This document shows positions 1 through 13,173 of a stretch of DNA of 64,000 bases, piece by piece. This DNA comes from Anthopleura xanthogrammica (lineage: Eukaryota; Cnidaria; Anthozoa; Actiniaria; Actiniidae). Under the pieces are notes generated by a model. It saw only the letters and a program-made list of their open reading frames with translations, was not told the DNA's origin and searched no databases. The position numbers and the translations under genes were made by a program. Positions within the stretch are counted from its first letter, which is position 1; the number at the start of each line of letters is the position of its first letter. The stretch covers positions 5,413,376-5,477,375 of the forward strand of contig OZ025224.1 in NCBI GenBank assembly GCA_964019055.1, written 5' to 3'.

Positions 1-2553
1 CTAACCCCTCGAAATAATTTTATTCTCTACACCTATATTTTGAGTAGATAAAAATTGATCTTACAAAAAGCCATATAGCAAATGTGCTAAATCTTGAATT
101 CACTTAGAACTTCGGCGATTGAATGTTGAAATGATGGTCTTTCAAATCATAGAAAGATTTCTTTGGGCAAATGCTTGTGCGTGACGCTTCACATCGTCGA
201 AGTATGGTGAAATTGTATTTATTTTGACCTCTGGTGGTCATTAAAAGCAACTCTAAATCTCGTAGTTTATTTTGACTTCAAGTCAATAAAACCGCTCTAA
301 AAAGCTACAAAAAGATAAAAGAATGCTTCTGTTTAGAGAATTCTTACCTGTTTCGATCTGAAAGTGGTATTTTTAGGATCTCTCGGCAAAGTTTTCACTT
401 CCGATTACCGTTACTATAATCCCCGACTCTTGTCATAAGCTTGTCAACAGTTTCGCCACAGGAAGCCCAACGATGATTACAGACTGGTGAGTTTCCGAAG
501 TATTTTGAGTAAACCTCCCTTTTTTACCATACTTGTTGTCTCGGAAATGTGTAAAATTATCTCTTATGTAAGCGATGAAATATTTGGTAGGTTTTTGTTA
601 TTTTTTTATTAAAATCCAAGATCATAATAACATATACCACATTCCGCAGTTGAAATAATAACATACTAACTAGTATTTCTGCCAACTTGATTGACGTAGC
701 GTTGTTTTCAGACAAAACTGAGTTAGGGACGGACCATTAGATAATTGATGGGGGGGGGGGGGGGGTTGCAGGAATTTTAGCTGCATGATATTTATTTTTT
801 TGTCCCACCCTCAGCACGTTATTTCTTTTCTGCACATCATAACATTGCGCGATATTTTTTTTTAAAAACTAGTATGGAATCATTAATATTATTAATCATC
901 AATAGGGCAAAATTACTGATTGGTTAATCAAGCAGGGCTTTTGGGCAAAATGTGAAGTCGACATTGAGCGTAATTTTTATTGGGAAGGAGGCTAAATACC
1001 GCCAAAGGTGGGCGAACGTAGGGGGTTTGGTGGCATGCCCCCCCCCCCCCCCCCTCGAATTTTTTTGAAAATGGAGACCCTCGGAAATGCAATTTCCAGT
1101 GATTTGAGGGGCATTCGCAACATATTTATGAAGTTCGTGCTATTCAATTGACCTGTGCTTGCTCGATATTTTTTTGGGGATTTACGCAACCCCCCCCCCC
1201 CCCCCCATCAACTATCTAATGGTCCATCCCTTAGAGGTATTTCATAGTTACTGTAGTTCTTTACAAATGGAGGTTTGAGGTTCATTTAAATCAATAGTTG
1301 GAGGACTCTGTGGTTCCGATAGTCGTGACAGAAAACATGAAGTCCATGTTGTTCCTTTACTGTCATGTTCAAAGGATATTTCTAACCATTTATCACTTTT
1401 CTCGTTCTCTGGACCGGAGAAGCCATACCTTGACATGCTGACCGAATTGGTCAAATCATGCACGTGTAAATCTTAGTCATTTCATATTTGTTTTTTCCAT
1501 GTATATAGTATGTCCGAGTACAAAAGCTGGTTGACAACGATAACTTATTTAAAGATATAGTGTAAAATAGCCCACTTTCGATATTCAGGTTGAGTGATCA
1601 CGTACAAAGCAATTCAAGATGAGGCTCCGGGGAAACAAAAGAATATATTAGGATTACTCCATTTTTTCCCGGAACTTCGTCTTCCATTGCTTTGTGCGTG
1701 ATCATTCAACCAGAATATCGAAAGTGGGCTAGTAAACCATCAACTCCAACCCCCACATCCCCGGTGGGGGGATATCCGATTGTTATTACTACGAGAAAGA
1801 GAATTTTGGTACCTTTTAGGGGTCATTTTGAAAATTTCCGACTAGCATCTCTGCCCTTCTATATGTGGGAGTTCCCCTTCCCGGGCCCCAGATAAACATG
1901 GCACCAAGGGTTTTAACTTTCGACTTTTGTGTAGCTTAAAGTTTATGGTTTGTATATAAATTTGTATATAGTAATTCCTATGATGTACAGAGTATGACAA
2001 TAAATCAAACCTAATTCTTGGTGGCCATAATTTTGACAAAAAAGGTGTATAAATTTGATCTTATGTCAGTTATATAATCATCGTTGGGCTTCCTGTGGCG
2101 AAACTGTTGACAAGCTTGTGAGAAGAGTCGGGGATTATAGTAACGGTAATCGGAAGTGAAAACTTTGCCGAGAGATCCTAAAAATACCACTTTCAGATCG
2201 AAACAGGTAAGAATTCTCTAAAACAGAAGCATTCTTTTATCTTTTTGTAGCTTTTTAGAGCGGTTTTATTGACTTGAAGTCAAAATAAACTACGAGATCT
2301 CGTGTTGCTTTTAATGACCACCAGAGGTCAAATAAATACAATTTCACCATACTTCGACAATGTGAAGCGTCACGCACAAGCATTTGCCCAAAGAAATCTT
2401 TCTATGATTTGAAAGACCATCATTTCAACATTCAATCGCCGAAGTTCTAAGTGAATTCAAGGTTTAGCACATTTGCTATATGGCTTTTTGTAAGATCAAT
2501 TTTTATCTACTCAAAATATAGGTGTAGAGAATAAAATTATTTCGAGGGGTTAG
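1..2553. mobile_element. DNA transposon / foldback element with ~475-bp terminal inverted repeats
   Basis: Bases 1 to about 479 are the reverse complement, with few mismatches, of about 2075-2553. The outer end reads CTAACCCCTCGAAATAATTT at 1 and its complement ends at 2553. Recognisable blocks pair along the arm, such as the CTCTGGTGGTCATTAAAAGC block near 230 with its partner near 2310. The interior (480-2074) has no long reading frame that looks like a transposase, so the copy appears non-autonomous. The window starts exactly at the outer base of the left arm or inside it, so target-site duplication cannot be tested. The family is not recognised. The short coding frames inside are taken to be spurious. 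Confidence 0.85.
722..1233. mobile_element. Nested MITE with poly-G/poly-C flanked inverted repeats
   Basis: The left end reads TTAGGGACGGACCATTAGAT followed by AATTGATG and a run of about 16 G (750-766). The right end is the complement: a run of about 16 C (1190-1206), then ATCAACTATCTAATGGTCC and ATCCCTTA. Inverted repeats of about 40 bp including the homopolymers bracket about 430 bp with no coding content. It lies wholly inside the larger 1-2553 element, so it is probably a later insertion. A further C-tract lies at 1039-1054. Confidence 0.75.
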
Positions 2554-3876
2554 AATTGGCTAATCTATCTCAAAATCACTCAAACAATAAACAATAGATT
2601 ATATAACAAGGATTAGGAGTTATTTTGGTCTTGGAGCGACTCAGTTTTCTACGCGAGACCACTAAAGTTGAGTCAAAATTCATAGTTACAAATGGCATTT
2701 TCGGCGGACTTTGTAAATTTGCATTTTTCTCCGAAATGAAACATTATTTTATAAAACCAACTATACAGTTATTCTCAGGAAAGATTGCTCTATCAAACTT
2801 GAAAGTATGAGCGAAATCGAATTCTCGAGGTTTGCCGTCACTTGTTTGATTTTTACGGACAGTCACTCTTAAATAAAGACTGATTCCTAATAACCTATAG
2901 ATAAATATTATGTGTAGATATTTATGAATACATACAAATAACTTGTAGTTTTTGGGTCGATTTTCCAGCCATACTGCAGACTGGAAGCAATGAGGTGGCA
3001 CTCAATAGCGTCACAAGGAAGATTTTTTTGATAATATGAAATGTGTACTATTTATGTCATAAAATGATAGATATCGATACGAAATAACGTAATGACAACT
3101 TTTGTTGTTTATGTGATAAGTAATTTGCATTATACATAGCTATAATTAATAATAACCGCGTGGGGCCTGGTAATTGCTCAGCATGCTATTCTTTTCAGAC
3201 GGTGAAATTTACTATTTAAACATGAAATACTTATAAGATATTTATCACAAATGAATTTCATATGTTCACAGATCGCATAATCTTTCTGTAATAAGCAAAC
3301 ATACAAACAACTCAGTAAAATTGCGATCGACTTATAGTAAAACGTGTAGCGCCTGCTATAGACAATATATTGACGTCATTGATTTAGCCTCTTTACATAG
3401 TTATATATCTAGTTCACAATGTAAAATCTAATTTGAAAAGATTTCGACAACATTCATGGGCTCGAGAATGCGTTTGCAAGCATGCAGTTATTTGTCGAGA
3501 AAAAGTATCACTTTTTAAATAAATACCTTCTAAATATTTCACGCGCTATTCTTATCTTAAAGCTTGTTTCTTTCTTTTTTCCCCGCCTTTATTTAACTTT
3601 CACATGTAATGAGATCAATTACAAATTAATAAAAGTTTAAATTTCACATAATGTTTAACGCTTTTCTTAAGTTGTTATATTTTGTCAGATGGATATGCAT
3701 ATTATTATTTTTTACAGTGATATTGTATTCAATTTGTATATAATATTGGAGATATGCTTTGAAGCCTTTTAAATTCAGCTGACAACACATACTTCTTGCT
3801 CTATAAATATAGGATTTATAGATAAGAAGGACAAAATTGACTAATGTAGAAAATTTAAAACATAAACAAGGCCCTA
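2554..3876. other. Non-coding AT-rich DNA, no gene seen
   Basis: No convincing exon, RNA gene or full repeat was seen. A 19-bp word (TGCAGACTGGAAGCAATGA) at about 2974-2992 recurs inverted at about 5563-5581, on the other side of the microsatellite. It may be the ends of an old element or coincidence. Confidence 0.5.
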
Positions 3877-4446
3877 TTATATAATATAATATAATATAAT
3901 ATAATATAATATAATATAATATAATATAATATGATATGATATGATATGATATGATATAATATAATATAATATAATATAATATAATATAATATAATATAAT
4001 ATAATATAATATAATATAATATAATATAATATAATATAATATAATATAATATAATATAATATAATATAATATAATATAATATAATATAATATAATATAAT
4101 ATAATATAATATAATATAATATAATATAATATAATATAATATAATATAATATAATATAATATAATATAATATAATATAATATAATATAATATAATATAAT
4201 ATAATATAATATAATATAATATAATATAATATAATATAATATAATATAATATAATATAATATAATATAATATAATATAATATAATATAATATAATATAAT
4301 ATAATATAATATAATATAATATAATATAATATAATATAATATAATATAATATAATATAATATAATATAATATAATATAATATAATATAATATAATATAAT
4401 ATAATATAATATATAATAATATATTATAATATAATATAATAATATA
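3877..4446. repeat. (ATAAT)n microsatellite with an ATGAT block
   Basis: About 565 bp of nearly perfect 5-bp ATAAT units. Near 3930-3956 a run of ATGAT variant units interrupts the array, and from about 4411 the phase degenerates. Such tracts are prone to slippage and to assembly length errors. Confidence 0.97.
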
Positions 4447-6155
4447 TGTTTCTTTTTAACAAGTTATCGAGTCATGTAGTTGCTATTCGATATTCACAAA
4501 ATTTCAAGCCCTTATGAAGCAGCAACAAAAAATCTAAAGTAACCTTTTTGAATTAAAAAAACAGGAGTAAGCACACATCCGATAAAAAAAACTTTGATTT
4601 CTAGAGACAAAACATCCCGATTTCTTTCAAAAAAGCAGCAAAGAACTTGTTTACCATAGATAAGATATCGTGGACTTACATTTTTGTAAAATATTCTTTG
4701 CTCTTCTGAAAAATAGCCTTAACAGTCCCTTACATTTTTTTGCACAAAGCTATAACATATGCAAATGAGATTTCGCTTGTCGAAAATAAGTCAGCAAACT
4801 TCTAACTACAATTATACATTTACCTTTAGAGCTAGACTAGTGGATTTGGTAGCATTATATCAATCAATTAAACGACAAATGCATCCTAAAGTGATTTAGA
4901 AATCAAGGCTTTGTAACTAGAAGAAATACCCTAAATACGAAATGTTGACAAACATTTATTGTATGTTTTGTACGTGTCGAATTTATAAACAGAAAACTTC
5001 AATTGTACACTATTCCCGATCATTAAGGTCGATCAGCATCAAATCTACACCAAAATGTCTGGAATAAAGTATAATTTATATTCTATGGAAATTTTACGAT
5101 TTATAGATCAGTTTTCATAACTTATTTTGAATAAATATAAGTGGTATTAGAAATATACGCTACATGGTTACACAAAGTCGTGAGAAAGAAAATCATGAAA
5201 ATCAAATGTATTCGAATCTCCTTTACTGATTTACTTCGACTACTGTATAGCTATGTGGCATATATACGGACTGATAATCGTATCTTGTGGTAAAAGACCG
5301 CTATTTAGGTGCAATTTTACAATACGCGCTAATGTTAGCTAATAAATGTGACGAGTTACATGCAAATTCGCACTGCGCTTCATTTCTATTTATTAACATT
5401 TAATATAGAAATTATACAGATCTAACTATATTCTTTTACCTAAAGTAAAACATATCCTCCTTCTTCACCATAAATAGAAAAAATCGTATTTTAGAAGCGT
5501 GTTGCTGCTAATAATAAATATTTATCTTGAACAAATTGCCGAATTTGGTATGCGTTTCACGTCATTGCTTCCAGTCTGCAACATTCGGTGACGCACTTTG
5601 GGAGTAATGTATAGATTAAAGTTTTCATCCAAATACGTGTTTTTATATTATGATAGTTTTTCTTCAAACTTGGAATATTTACAGCTTATATATATCTTTA
5701 TAATGTATCAAAATAAAAAATGGGGGTCACCGTTGTTGTGTTCGAGATATAGAGCTCGTATCGAGCTGGACTGAGTTGTTTGATATTCAAAAAAAAAAGG
5801 GCAGTCGCGCGCACTTTTACACCATATGCGCATAACAGATGCACACAGACAATGCCCGCGAATGATGGTTAGGCTCCCTAATACGGCTATCTTAAAGGCT
5901 TTTTGAAGTGTAAAGTATTGTTGTATATAATGTTTTCACGTTCGGGAATACGGTGATACTACGTTCACTTTCATTGGAAATTGGTCCGTGTATATTCAGT
6001 TTTTTAACATGTGGGATCTAATGACTCTTGCTACATATTCTAAGATATTATGGGATCCGCATGCAGTTCAAATAACATCATTCGAACAACTTTCGATAAT
6101 TGCTATCTCATCATAGAAAGACGCAAATACGATATGCATCGCTTTTTTTCTTCAG
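4447..6155. other. Non-coding DNA upstream of the SRCR gene
   Basis: AT-rich, without a supported exon. The signal-peptide exon and promoter of the SRCR gene should lie here or further upstream, but no ATG followed by a hydrophobic stretch and a phase-1 donor was recognised. The region near 5780-5870 is locally GC-rich (GTCGCGCGCAC). Confidence 0.45.
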
Positions 6156-9100
6156 GCAAAACCACTATTCGTCTGCAGCCTAATACAGCAGGATCGGGTG
6201 ATTTTGGTATAATACAAGTCAACCATAACGGTAAATGGGGAACAGTATGTAACGATGTCTGGGACATGAAGGATACAATCGTTGCTTGCAGACAACTTGA
6301 TTACAGTAGAGCTGTAGGGTTTTTCAAATACGGCTCAGGAAAGGGACCAGTATCACTAAACTGGATGGAGTGTACAGGCCTGGAGACATCACTGGAAGAG
6401 TGCAATCATGGTGACTGGGGAGTTTCTTCAGGAGAGTGTGATAGACACGTCCACGACATTGGTGTATTGTGTTCCAGCCACACGGGTATGTCACATAATG
6501 AAATGGAAATAAGGACGTGGGCTTATTAGAAACTCACAAGGGGGTTGAAAGTTGTAACAGCCATACATTTCTTTAGTGCGATGCTCTGAAATATTCAGAT
6601 GTTTTTGTCGATGAATATCTTCTCTGTAAATCACATTCTCAAACTATAATTTAAAAACTCTCAAAACTAAACTTAAAGACAAATATTCCAAATAATCTAT
6701 TGAGAGATTCAGTAATTTCTTCTAAATACGATATAAAGGCTTGATTAATTGCTTCTAAATATATGTTTGAGAGTACTGTAGAAAGGTTGAGAGTAAAATG
6801 CAGGCGAACGATCGCAAGTACCATGCCGTGTGGCGGGATTTCAAGGTTCTACCAAGTCCATAGCAATTGGAAAGGCATACATCGTAGAGAAAATCAGCTT
6901 ATCAGTCGATGCGCCATTATTCTTTATCGCAGCTTTTAGAAGAAGAAAACAATTTGTACAACGACAGCATTTCTCTTTTTACTGCACGCAGGAGTTACTT
7001 GACCTTACTCTTCATTTTATTTCTTTGGTTCGAACAAAAATTGATAAAGAGTTGAATAATTAATAATTACAGGAACACCAAAAGTAAATACAACGATACG
7101 ACTGCAGCCAGGTACAGAAGAATTTGGTTTTGCAGGTATTCCACAGGTCTATCACAATAACCGATGGGGAACAGTGTGCCATGAGACTGGATGGGATAGA
7201 CAAGATACCACAGTAGCATGTAGACAACTTGGATTTAGTAAAGCAGTAGGATTCTGGAACTATGCAAAAGGAGAAGGCAAAGTGTGGATGAATAATGTAC
7301 GATGTAAAGGACCAGAGAAATCTCTACAAAAATGTTCTCATACAAAATTGGATGGAAATAATGGCAAGTGTAAAGATCACGGATATGATGTTGGTATCAT
7401 ATGTTCTAATCTCCAAAACAATGGTAATGGATTTATTGAATATATTTTGAATGATTTCCTACAGGATTTGTTCTCAAAAGATAGATTTCAATTTGCGAAA
7501 ATCCAACACCTGATACAGTTAGAGAGAGGCAAGCGAGCGTACTCTGGCGGTAAAGATCCTGCCAAACCAAAAGGAATGACATTCATTCCCGAACCCAGAG
7601 ACTAAAATACGAGGCTGTGGGAATTTCGAAACCCTAAAATTCTATCGAATTTCATTAGCTTTTGAAAATAACATAGCAACGAAGTCTAATTGGTCAATAG
7701 TAATTGGTCAATAGGACTTATAAACAAACATACCAACGGAAACTAAACAAGCCAAAACGACTAAAACGGTTACAAATCTTTGAATCTTGAATCAAATTCT
7801 ATTTCCATTTGTTGCCGGAACATATAAACTTAAAGAAGACGTAAACAAGCCGTAATATAGTCACGATATAACGCGCGCTCTTATTGGTTGGATATCTGTG
7901 AACAATTGACCATTCCCTTAGAAAGGTTGAACCGGTATTTTATAGTCAGCTATCGATCCTGAGACAGAGCATGCGCTATGAAGACCTGCTTGCAAGATTC
8001 TGGCTTTAGCTCAGTGGGGTTTCCCAGAAACTACGATTTGGCTAATGAGTTCTAATGAGTTGGCTCTGGATACGAGAATGGGATGCCATTACACAAGTTA
8101 TCAATATCTGGAGGAATTAAGACCCACAGAGATTGCATTTTCCTAAGACGGAATAGGATGGATTTCTTGTCAGAAATTGTCGTGTCACAAATAGCAAGGA
8201 GTCCGAAATTGATTCTTAAGAAATAGGCGTTTACATGTCACTCCCAAACAACCAAGTACCTTCTGTTAGTCTCTTCTTTCTTTTCTTGCAGTACGTCTTG
8301 TTGGTGGGGCTGATGCAAATGAGGGCCGTATTGAAGTCAAACTGGAAGGCACCTGGGGTACCGTATGTGGTGATTATGGCTGGACAATTGAAAATTCCAA
8401 TGTCATCTGTAGAATGCTTGGTCACGAAAGAGCAATAAAAAACAAGAAATTTGGTGCAGGAAAAGAATCTCAGCCAATATGGCTGCAAGAGGTTTGGTGT
8501 AAGGGATGTGAGATGTCCATGGCAGAATGTCAAATTACCGATTATAGTCTACCAGACTGCACTCACAAAAATGATGTTGGTGTTGTTTGCCTTCCAAAAG
8601 GTGGGTCAGGATGTTTCCCAAGATAGCATGTATTAGTATAGGTAAAAGCATGGTTTGGAGTGCCAACGATTTTGAAATAACATGAGTATCATATGACCTA
8701 AGAAATTTATTGGAAGAACTGCAAATTTGTTTTGTTCACCGTTTGAGCGGCCGCTTCATCACCCAGCGCAAGATTTAAAAAGTAAAAAACAATAAAAACC
8801 AAAAAAGTATGACTTCAAACCTTTTCAAATTCCAAAACCAAAGCTAAAGCTGTTCTAAAAACAGCATGTTCTAGTTATTCTACGGAAGTTCAAGTTGATA
8901 ATTTACGACTTATCTGCTCAGTGGTCTTGACTTGAGACTCAGTGTTGTAAAGATTGAATTTTCAAAGTCTGTTTTTCACTTCCAAAAAACGTCCTTGTTG
9001 AGCTATCTGATTTTGAATGTGAAAAAGAAAGTCTTCTAGGAATAAACTGCCGTCTGATGTGCTTATCTTCATCAGGAGAACTTCACTGAACAGAAGCATG

Positions 9101-11880
9101 TTTTTGTGAGTTTTTACTTCACGCGTTTTCTTCTTTCGCTGAAGAAATCTCCACACGATTTTCAAGTTTCTGGCAGAAGAAATCATTTCTTTTTGCGATT
9201 TCATTGATAAAACTCAACTCTCGAAACGTTTTTCCTTCCTAGTACTCTTGTTCTTTTTGTGTTCGTATTTTAATGCTTTGAGACATGTTTTGGCGGTTGC
9301 CAATTTTGAAATCACATTCCCGATAGCTTGAAATCACACTATTACGATGAAATCACACTCCTCTCAGCCAATCAGATTGCAGAAATTTCTTAGGTCATAT
9401 GATAAGATGATAAAAGATTTGGGTTACCTTACATATCTGAAATATAAATCAATTTTTCCATTACCTTTTTCAACCTTCCAGTGATATCGTTACCTTTATT
9501 AAATCAAAGGTGAAGCAAATATCGCAGTTCGCCTGGTGGATAAAGACAAAAACTTTATTCGTCGAGTAGAAGTTCGTTACCATGGATTATGGAGATCTAT
9601 TTGTGCCAACAACTGGGATATACGAGATGCACATGTAATATGCAGGATGAAAGGATACAAGAAAGCAGCAGTAGCTATGGCAACACGGAAGGGGAACCAG
9701 GATAGGGTATGGCTGGATTATGTAAACTGCTCGGGAAACGAATCAACTATTGAAGATTGCAAAAACGCAACTTGGAATTGGGAAAACAAACCTTGTTCAA
9801 ATGATCTACGTGCTGGTGTGATATGCTTTGAAGGTAATAATAGCATATCTCAATTAAATGTAACCATCAGATAGATGAAAATTGTTAACAATTAAGTACA
9901 TCCACCTGTGGGATGCGATCGTCAATCCATCATAATAATTTTTCAAAGTACAAGTGATCAAAGAATTTGCGAATGTTACCAATTTTAAACCTTGTTTTAC
10001 AGACCAATTGAAATTGAAGTTTCAAATCAAGGAAGGAGAAACTGATTATGCTGGAAAACTTGAGGTTGAATATCATGGCAAAAAGGGAAATCTTTGCATG
10101 GATAACTTAGATTTGAATGCAGCACATGTGATTTGCCGCATGTTGGGATATGATGACGGGGAAGTGACTGTTTCTTCATGGAGCCACCAATCCATGGCCA
10201 GTTTGTCTTTGTCACTGCGATGTGACGGCTCTGAACATTCTACAGACGAATGTGCGGACGTTAGTGTAAAACAGGTGGACAGGTGCCACAATAACGAAGT
10301 TGCAGGCATTGTATGCAAACCAGACACAGGTACGCCATTCAATTACTAACTTTCCAATTAAATCAATCCTTGCAATTGATACGTAACGTTCTGCATTGTT
10401 GATGAAAATTGGGCACTATATTATGTACATTGTGGGGAATGAACTAAATATTTTGCGGCAAAAACAAATCTTATTTTAGATCGAGTTATCGCTGCGGTCT
10501 AAATGTTCAAAATAGAAATATTTACCAAAATAATTTCTTTTTCTTGAAATTGCGTAGAATACGATGGAAAGGAAGAGCTTCGTTTGGTTGGAGGTTCAGC
10601 TGATCATGAAGGCCGTGTCGAAGTGAAACTTCATGGCGTATGGGGTACAGTGTGTAGTGATGGTTGGGACATGCTCGATGCTAACGTAGTCTGTAGAATG
10701 AAGGGTTATGAAGGAGCAATCACAGCATATAAAAAATTTCCAGAAGTTTCTGGTCCAATATGGATTGCTGGCTTGAACTGCAAAGGACATGAAAACAGCA
10801 CAGTAGAGTGTGACCGCGAGGGACTGGACAAGACTACATCATGCAGCCACAAAAATGATGTTGGTGTGGTTTGTTATTCTGATAAAGGTCAGTTAATTTA
10901 CGATATGATACTGCACATCACTGAAATGTATCAGATAGTTTGAAGCTTTTTTTACTTGTTCAGCAGGTCATTTGCAAGTCAGTTTAGAGATGGATAACAG
11001 CAGTTCACGTTATGAAGGCCGTGTGATGATCAAGGTCAATAACAAGACTGGGACCATCGATGGTGATCAATGGGACATCCATGATGCCCATGTTGTTTGC
11101 AGAATGTTAAAGTTATCCAGAGCCAAAGCAGCCATCAGTCTGTTTAGAGGAGAACCTGGCAAAGTGTTCTTCTCTAGAATGAGATGTAATGGAACAGAAG
11201 AGTCACTAGGGATGTGTGATCACGTTGGATGGGGAGGCAGTACACAAGATCGTCATGGTTATGATGCTGGAGTGATCTGTGATAGACCACGCGCATCAGG
11301 TAAATCGTATCTTTCATTGTTGTTGTTATTTGGTGCGGTGTTTGGGTACTTTTGCTAGTATATTGGTTAAGGATGTTACCTTACGTCAAGTTAGCAAAAA
11401 GTAAAGTAATAAACTAATGATTTAACATTACTAACTTTGTCATAATTGATACAGAATAAGAAATTAGTTTACTTCTTCCTCCCTCTGGAAATCCTCATAT
11501 CACGCTAAATTCCAATGTAATATGTGAATTAGCCGTGCTTTAGGGTTCCATCTGTGAGTTATCCGAGCCCAGAGATTGTTTCATGGTTCCACTGATCTGT
11601 GAGTTAGTCATGCCCTAACTTCATTCGATCCACCCAGAGGTTGTTTCAGGATATTAATGTATTTGAAGATTTCTCTTTAATGACCATGACTTTTTGGTAT
11701 TTTTTTGTTTTAGTTGCCCAGGCGACGATGATGGATGGTACTGGAAGCAATGATGGGGCTGTGGCTGGCTTGTCAATCCTGATAGTCATTTTGATCATGG
11801 TTATCGTTGGTGCTTTCTTGTTGTATTACTTTAAACTGAGGAACGTGAAAAGCAAGGATTCTGATGAAACGCAAGGTTAA
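6156..11880 (+). CDS. Type I membrane protein with seven SRCR domains (5' exon not found)
   Basis: Scavenger receptor cysteine-rich domains are extracellular binding modules. Eight exons were read: 6156-6485, 7073-7423, 8292-8600, 9510-9833, 10003-10329, 10558-10887, 10967-11299 and 11714-11880. Each of the first seven encodes one SRCR domain, has a length divisible by three and begins and ends in phase 1, so any could be skipped or duplicated without breaking the frame. Domains 1, 2, 4, 5 and 6 have six cysteines (the GTVC, VCR, C-x-G, EC, C and V-x-C positions). Domain 3 adds one, and domain 7 has only four. The last exon gives a short stalk, one hydrophobic segment (LSILIVILIMVIVGAFLLYY) and a cytoplasmic tail of about 20 residues ending KDSDETQG and a stop. 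About 823 residues are visible. A secretion signal must come from an unseen phase-1 exon upstream. A poly(A) signal lies at 11962. Ligand and cell type cannot be inferred. Confidence 0.9.
11500..11655 (-). repeat. Copy of an interspersed repeat also found at 25795-25910
   Basis: The words CAGAGGTTGTTTCAGG, TCTGTGAGTTAG and TCATGCCCTAACTT match, in inverted orientation, the tandem pair at 25795-25910 (CCTGAAACAACCTCTGGGCT, CAGGGCATGGCTAACTCACA). It lies in the last intron of the SRCR gene. The unit seems to be about 55-60 bp and repeated twice in both places. Confidence 0.65.
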
Positions 11881-11961
11881 TATTGTAATGTGTAATGTGT
11901 TGTGTGTTTATGGAGGATACACGGCCTCACAAGCTTCTAGCCTAAAAGCCTACCGTGTATA

Positions 11962-11967
11962 AATAAA
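11962..11967 (+). promoter_or_regulatory. Poly(A) signal AATAAA of the SRCR gene
   Basis: A canonical AATAAA lies about 80 bp after the TAA stop of the SRCR membrane protein. Confidence 0.6.
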
Positions 11968-12412
11968 AAGATTTAATATATAAGTAAGAAAATAGAAGAA
12001 TATATTAATTTTGATTAATTTTTGACTTAAGGTGGCTTCCTATAGTATTTTTCAGACCATACCTTTCATTTTCATTTGGCTTATTCATAGTCTTAACTTA
12101 TACCTATATACTTGATTTTTGGACCAGTTATAGAGCTAAGATGAAATTTTAAAATAATGTTAATTTTAGCTTGATTGACGTTACCTTGGCAACGATAAAC
12201 AAATATTTTTGAAATTGGTTTTTATCGAATAACTCTAAAAATCGATGAGACCTAGAGAAGCGGCAAACGACATCATCAACTTCAAGCTATTGCAAAACGA
12301 TTCCAACTATTTTAAAGAAAATCAATCTGTTAGATTTCAAGTAATTCGCCGAAATATTCTAAAGCCGTGATTTTCGCACATTGAAAGTTACGGCGGCCCG
12401 AGAGATACTCAG

Positions 12413-12765
12413 AAAAACCGAATTACTATTTAAATTATCCAAAACAAACCCTTCCTAATACACTACCTACTGGCTAAATACTAAAAGTTAATTCTCTTTC
12501 AAACCAGAGATTTTTTTTTTTCCTTGCGTGAATATTTTGATAAATTTTACCTGGCTAACATGTTGAAATTGCTGCCAGAATAACCTTCAAACGAATGCAT
12601 ATTTTTGCTCGATATGGTAGGAGTGTATTTATCAAAATATTCACGCAAGGAAAAAAAAATCTCTGGTTTGAAAGAGAATTAACTTTTAGTATTTAGCCAG
12701 TAGCTAGTGTATTAGGAAGAGTTTGTTTTGGAGTATTTTAATAGTAATTCGGTAATTCGGTTTTT
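12413..12765. mobile_element. Foldback MITE, ~350 bp
   Basis: The left arm starts AAAAACCGAATTACTATTTA and the right arm ends with TAGTAATTCGGTAATTCGG and TTTTT. Arms of about 150 bp pair almost completely, including the oligo-A/T tract and the AATATTTTGATAAAT block, around a short loop near 12565-12615. No coding capacity. Confidence 0.85.
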
Positions 12766-12860
12766 ATAATTCAGAGCACGTGCTGATCACGTATGTTACC
12801 CCTGTTATCAAATAACATAATGTACAAGCAGTCAATATATAAGGCTCTTAATTAAAGGTT

Positions 12861-13070
12861 TTACAGCGCGACGCGCGAAAGTATGACCACTTTTAATGTA
12901 TTCGCATACTTCTATGCACGGGCTTTTTGCTGCAAACGAGCTTTTACACGCCTTATTTGGTAAAACCAGACAGCTTTGCATCAATTGTGTCGGTTTAAAG
13001 TACAAAATACCGTGCATAGAAGTATGCGAATACATTAAATGTGGTCATACTTTTGAGCGTCGCGCTGTAA
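12861..13070. mobile_element. Short MITE with ~60-bp terminal inverted repeats
   Basis: The left end TTACAGCGCGACGCGCGAAA pairs with the right end, which finishes GAGCGTCGCGCTGTAA. The arm also contains TATTCGCATACTTCTATGCA. Because the arms are complementary, both strands show the same small open frame, which is not a gene. Confidence 0.88.
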
Positions 13071-13173
13071 GTGACCTCAAAACATCACCATTTTCATTTC
13101 CAAAGTATAAATTGTTTCAAAAAAAATATTTCCTTAATCTCGGTATTACCATTGTTGCATGATTGCTTACCAT

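Noticed and set aside
7424..7605. Read-through of SRCR exon 2 to a stop at 7605 as a separate small secreted SRCR protein
   Set aside because: A good phase-1 donor sits at the end of the SRCR module at 7423, and every neighbouring SRCR exon splices in phase 1. The downstream residues look non-conserved.
12832..13162. Overlapping frames on both strands starting with the same peptide MYSHTSMHG
   Set aside because: The identity comes from the inverted repeats of a MITE (12861-13070), not from coding constraint.
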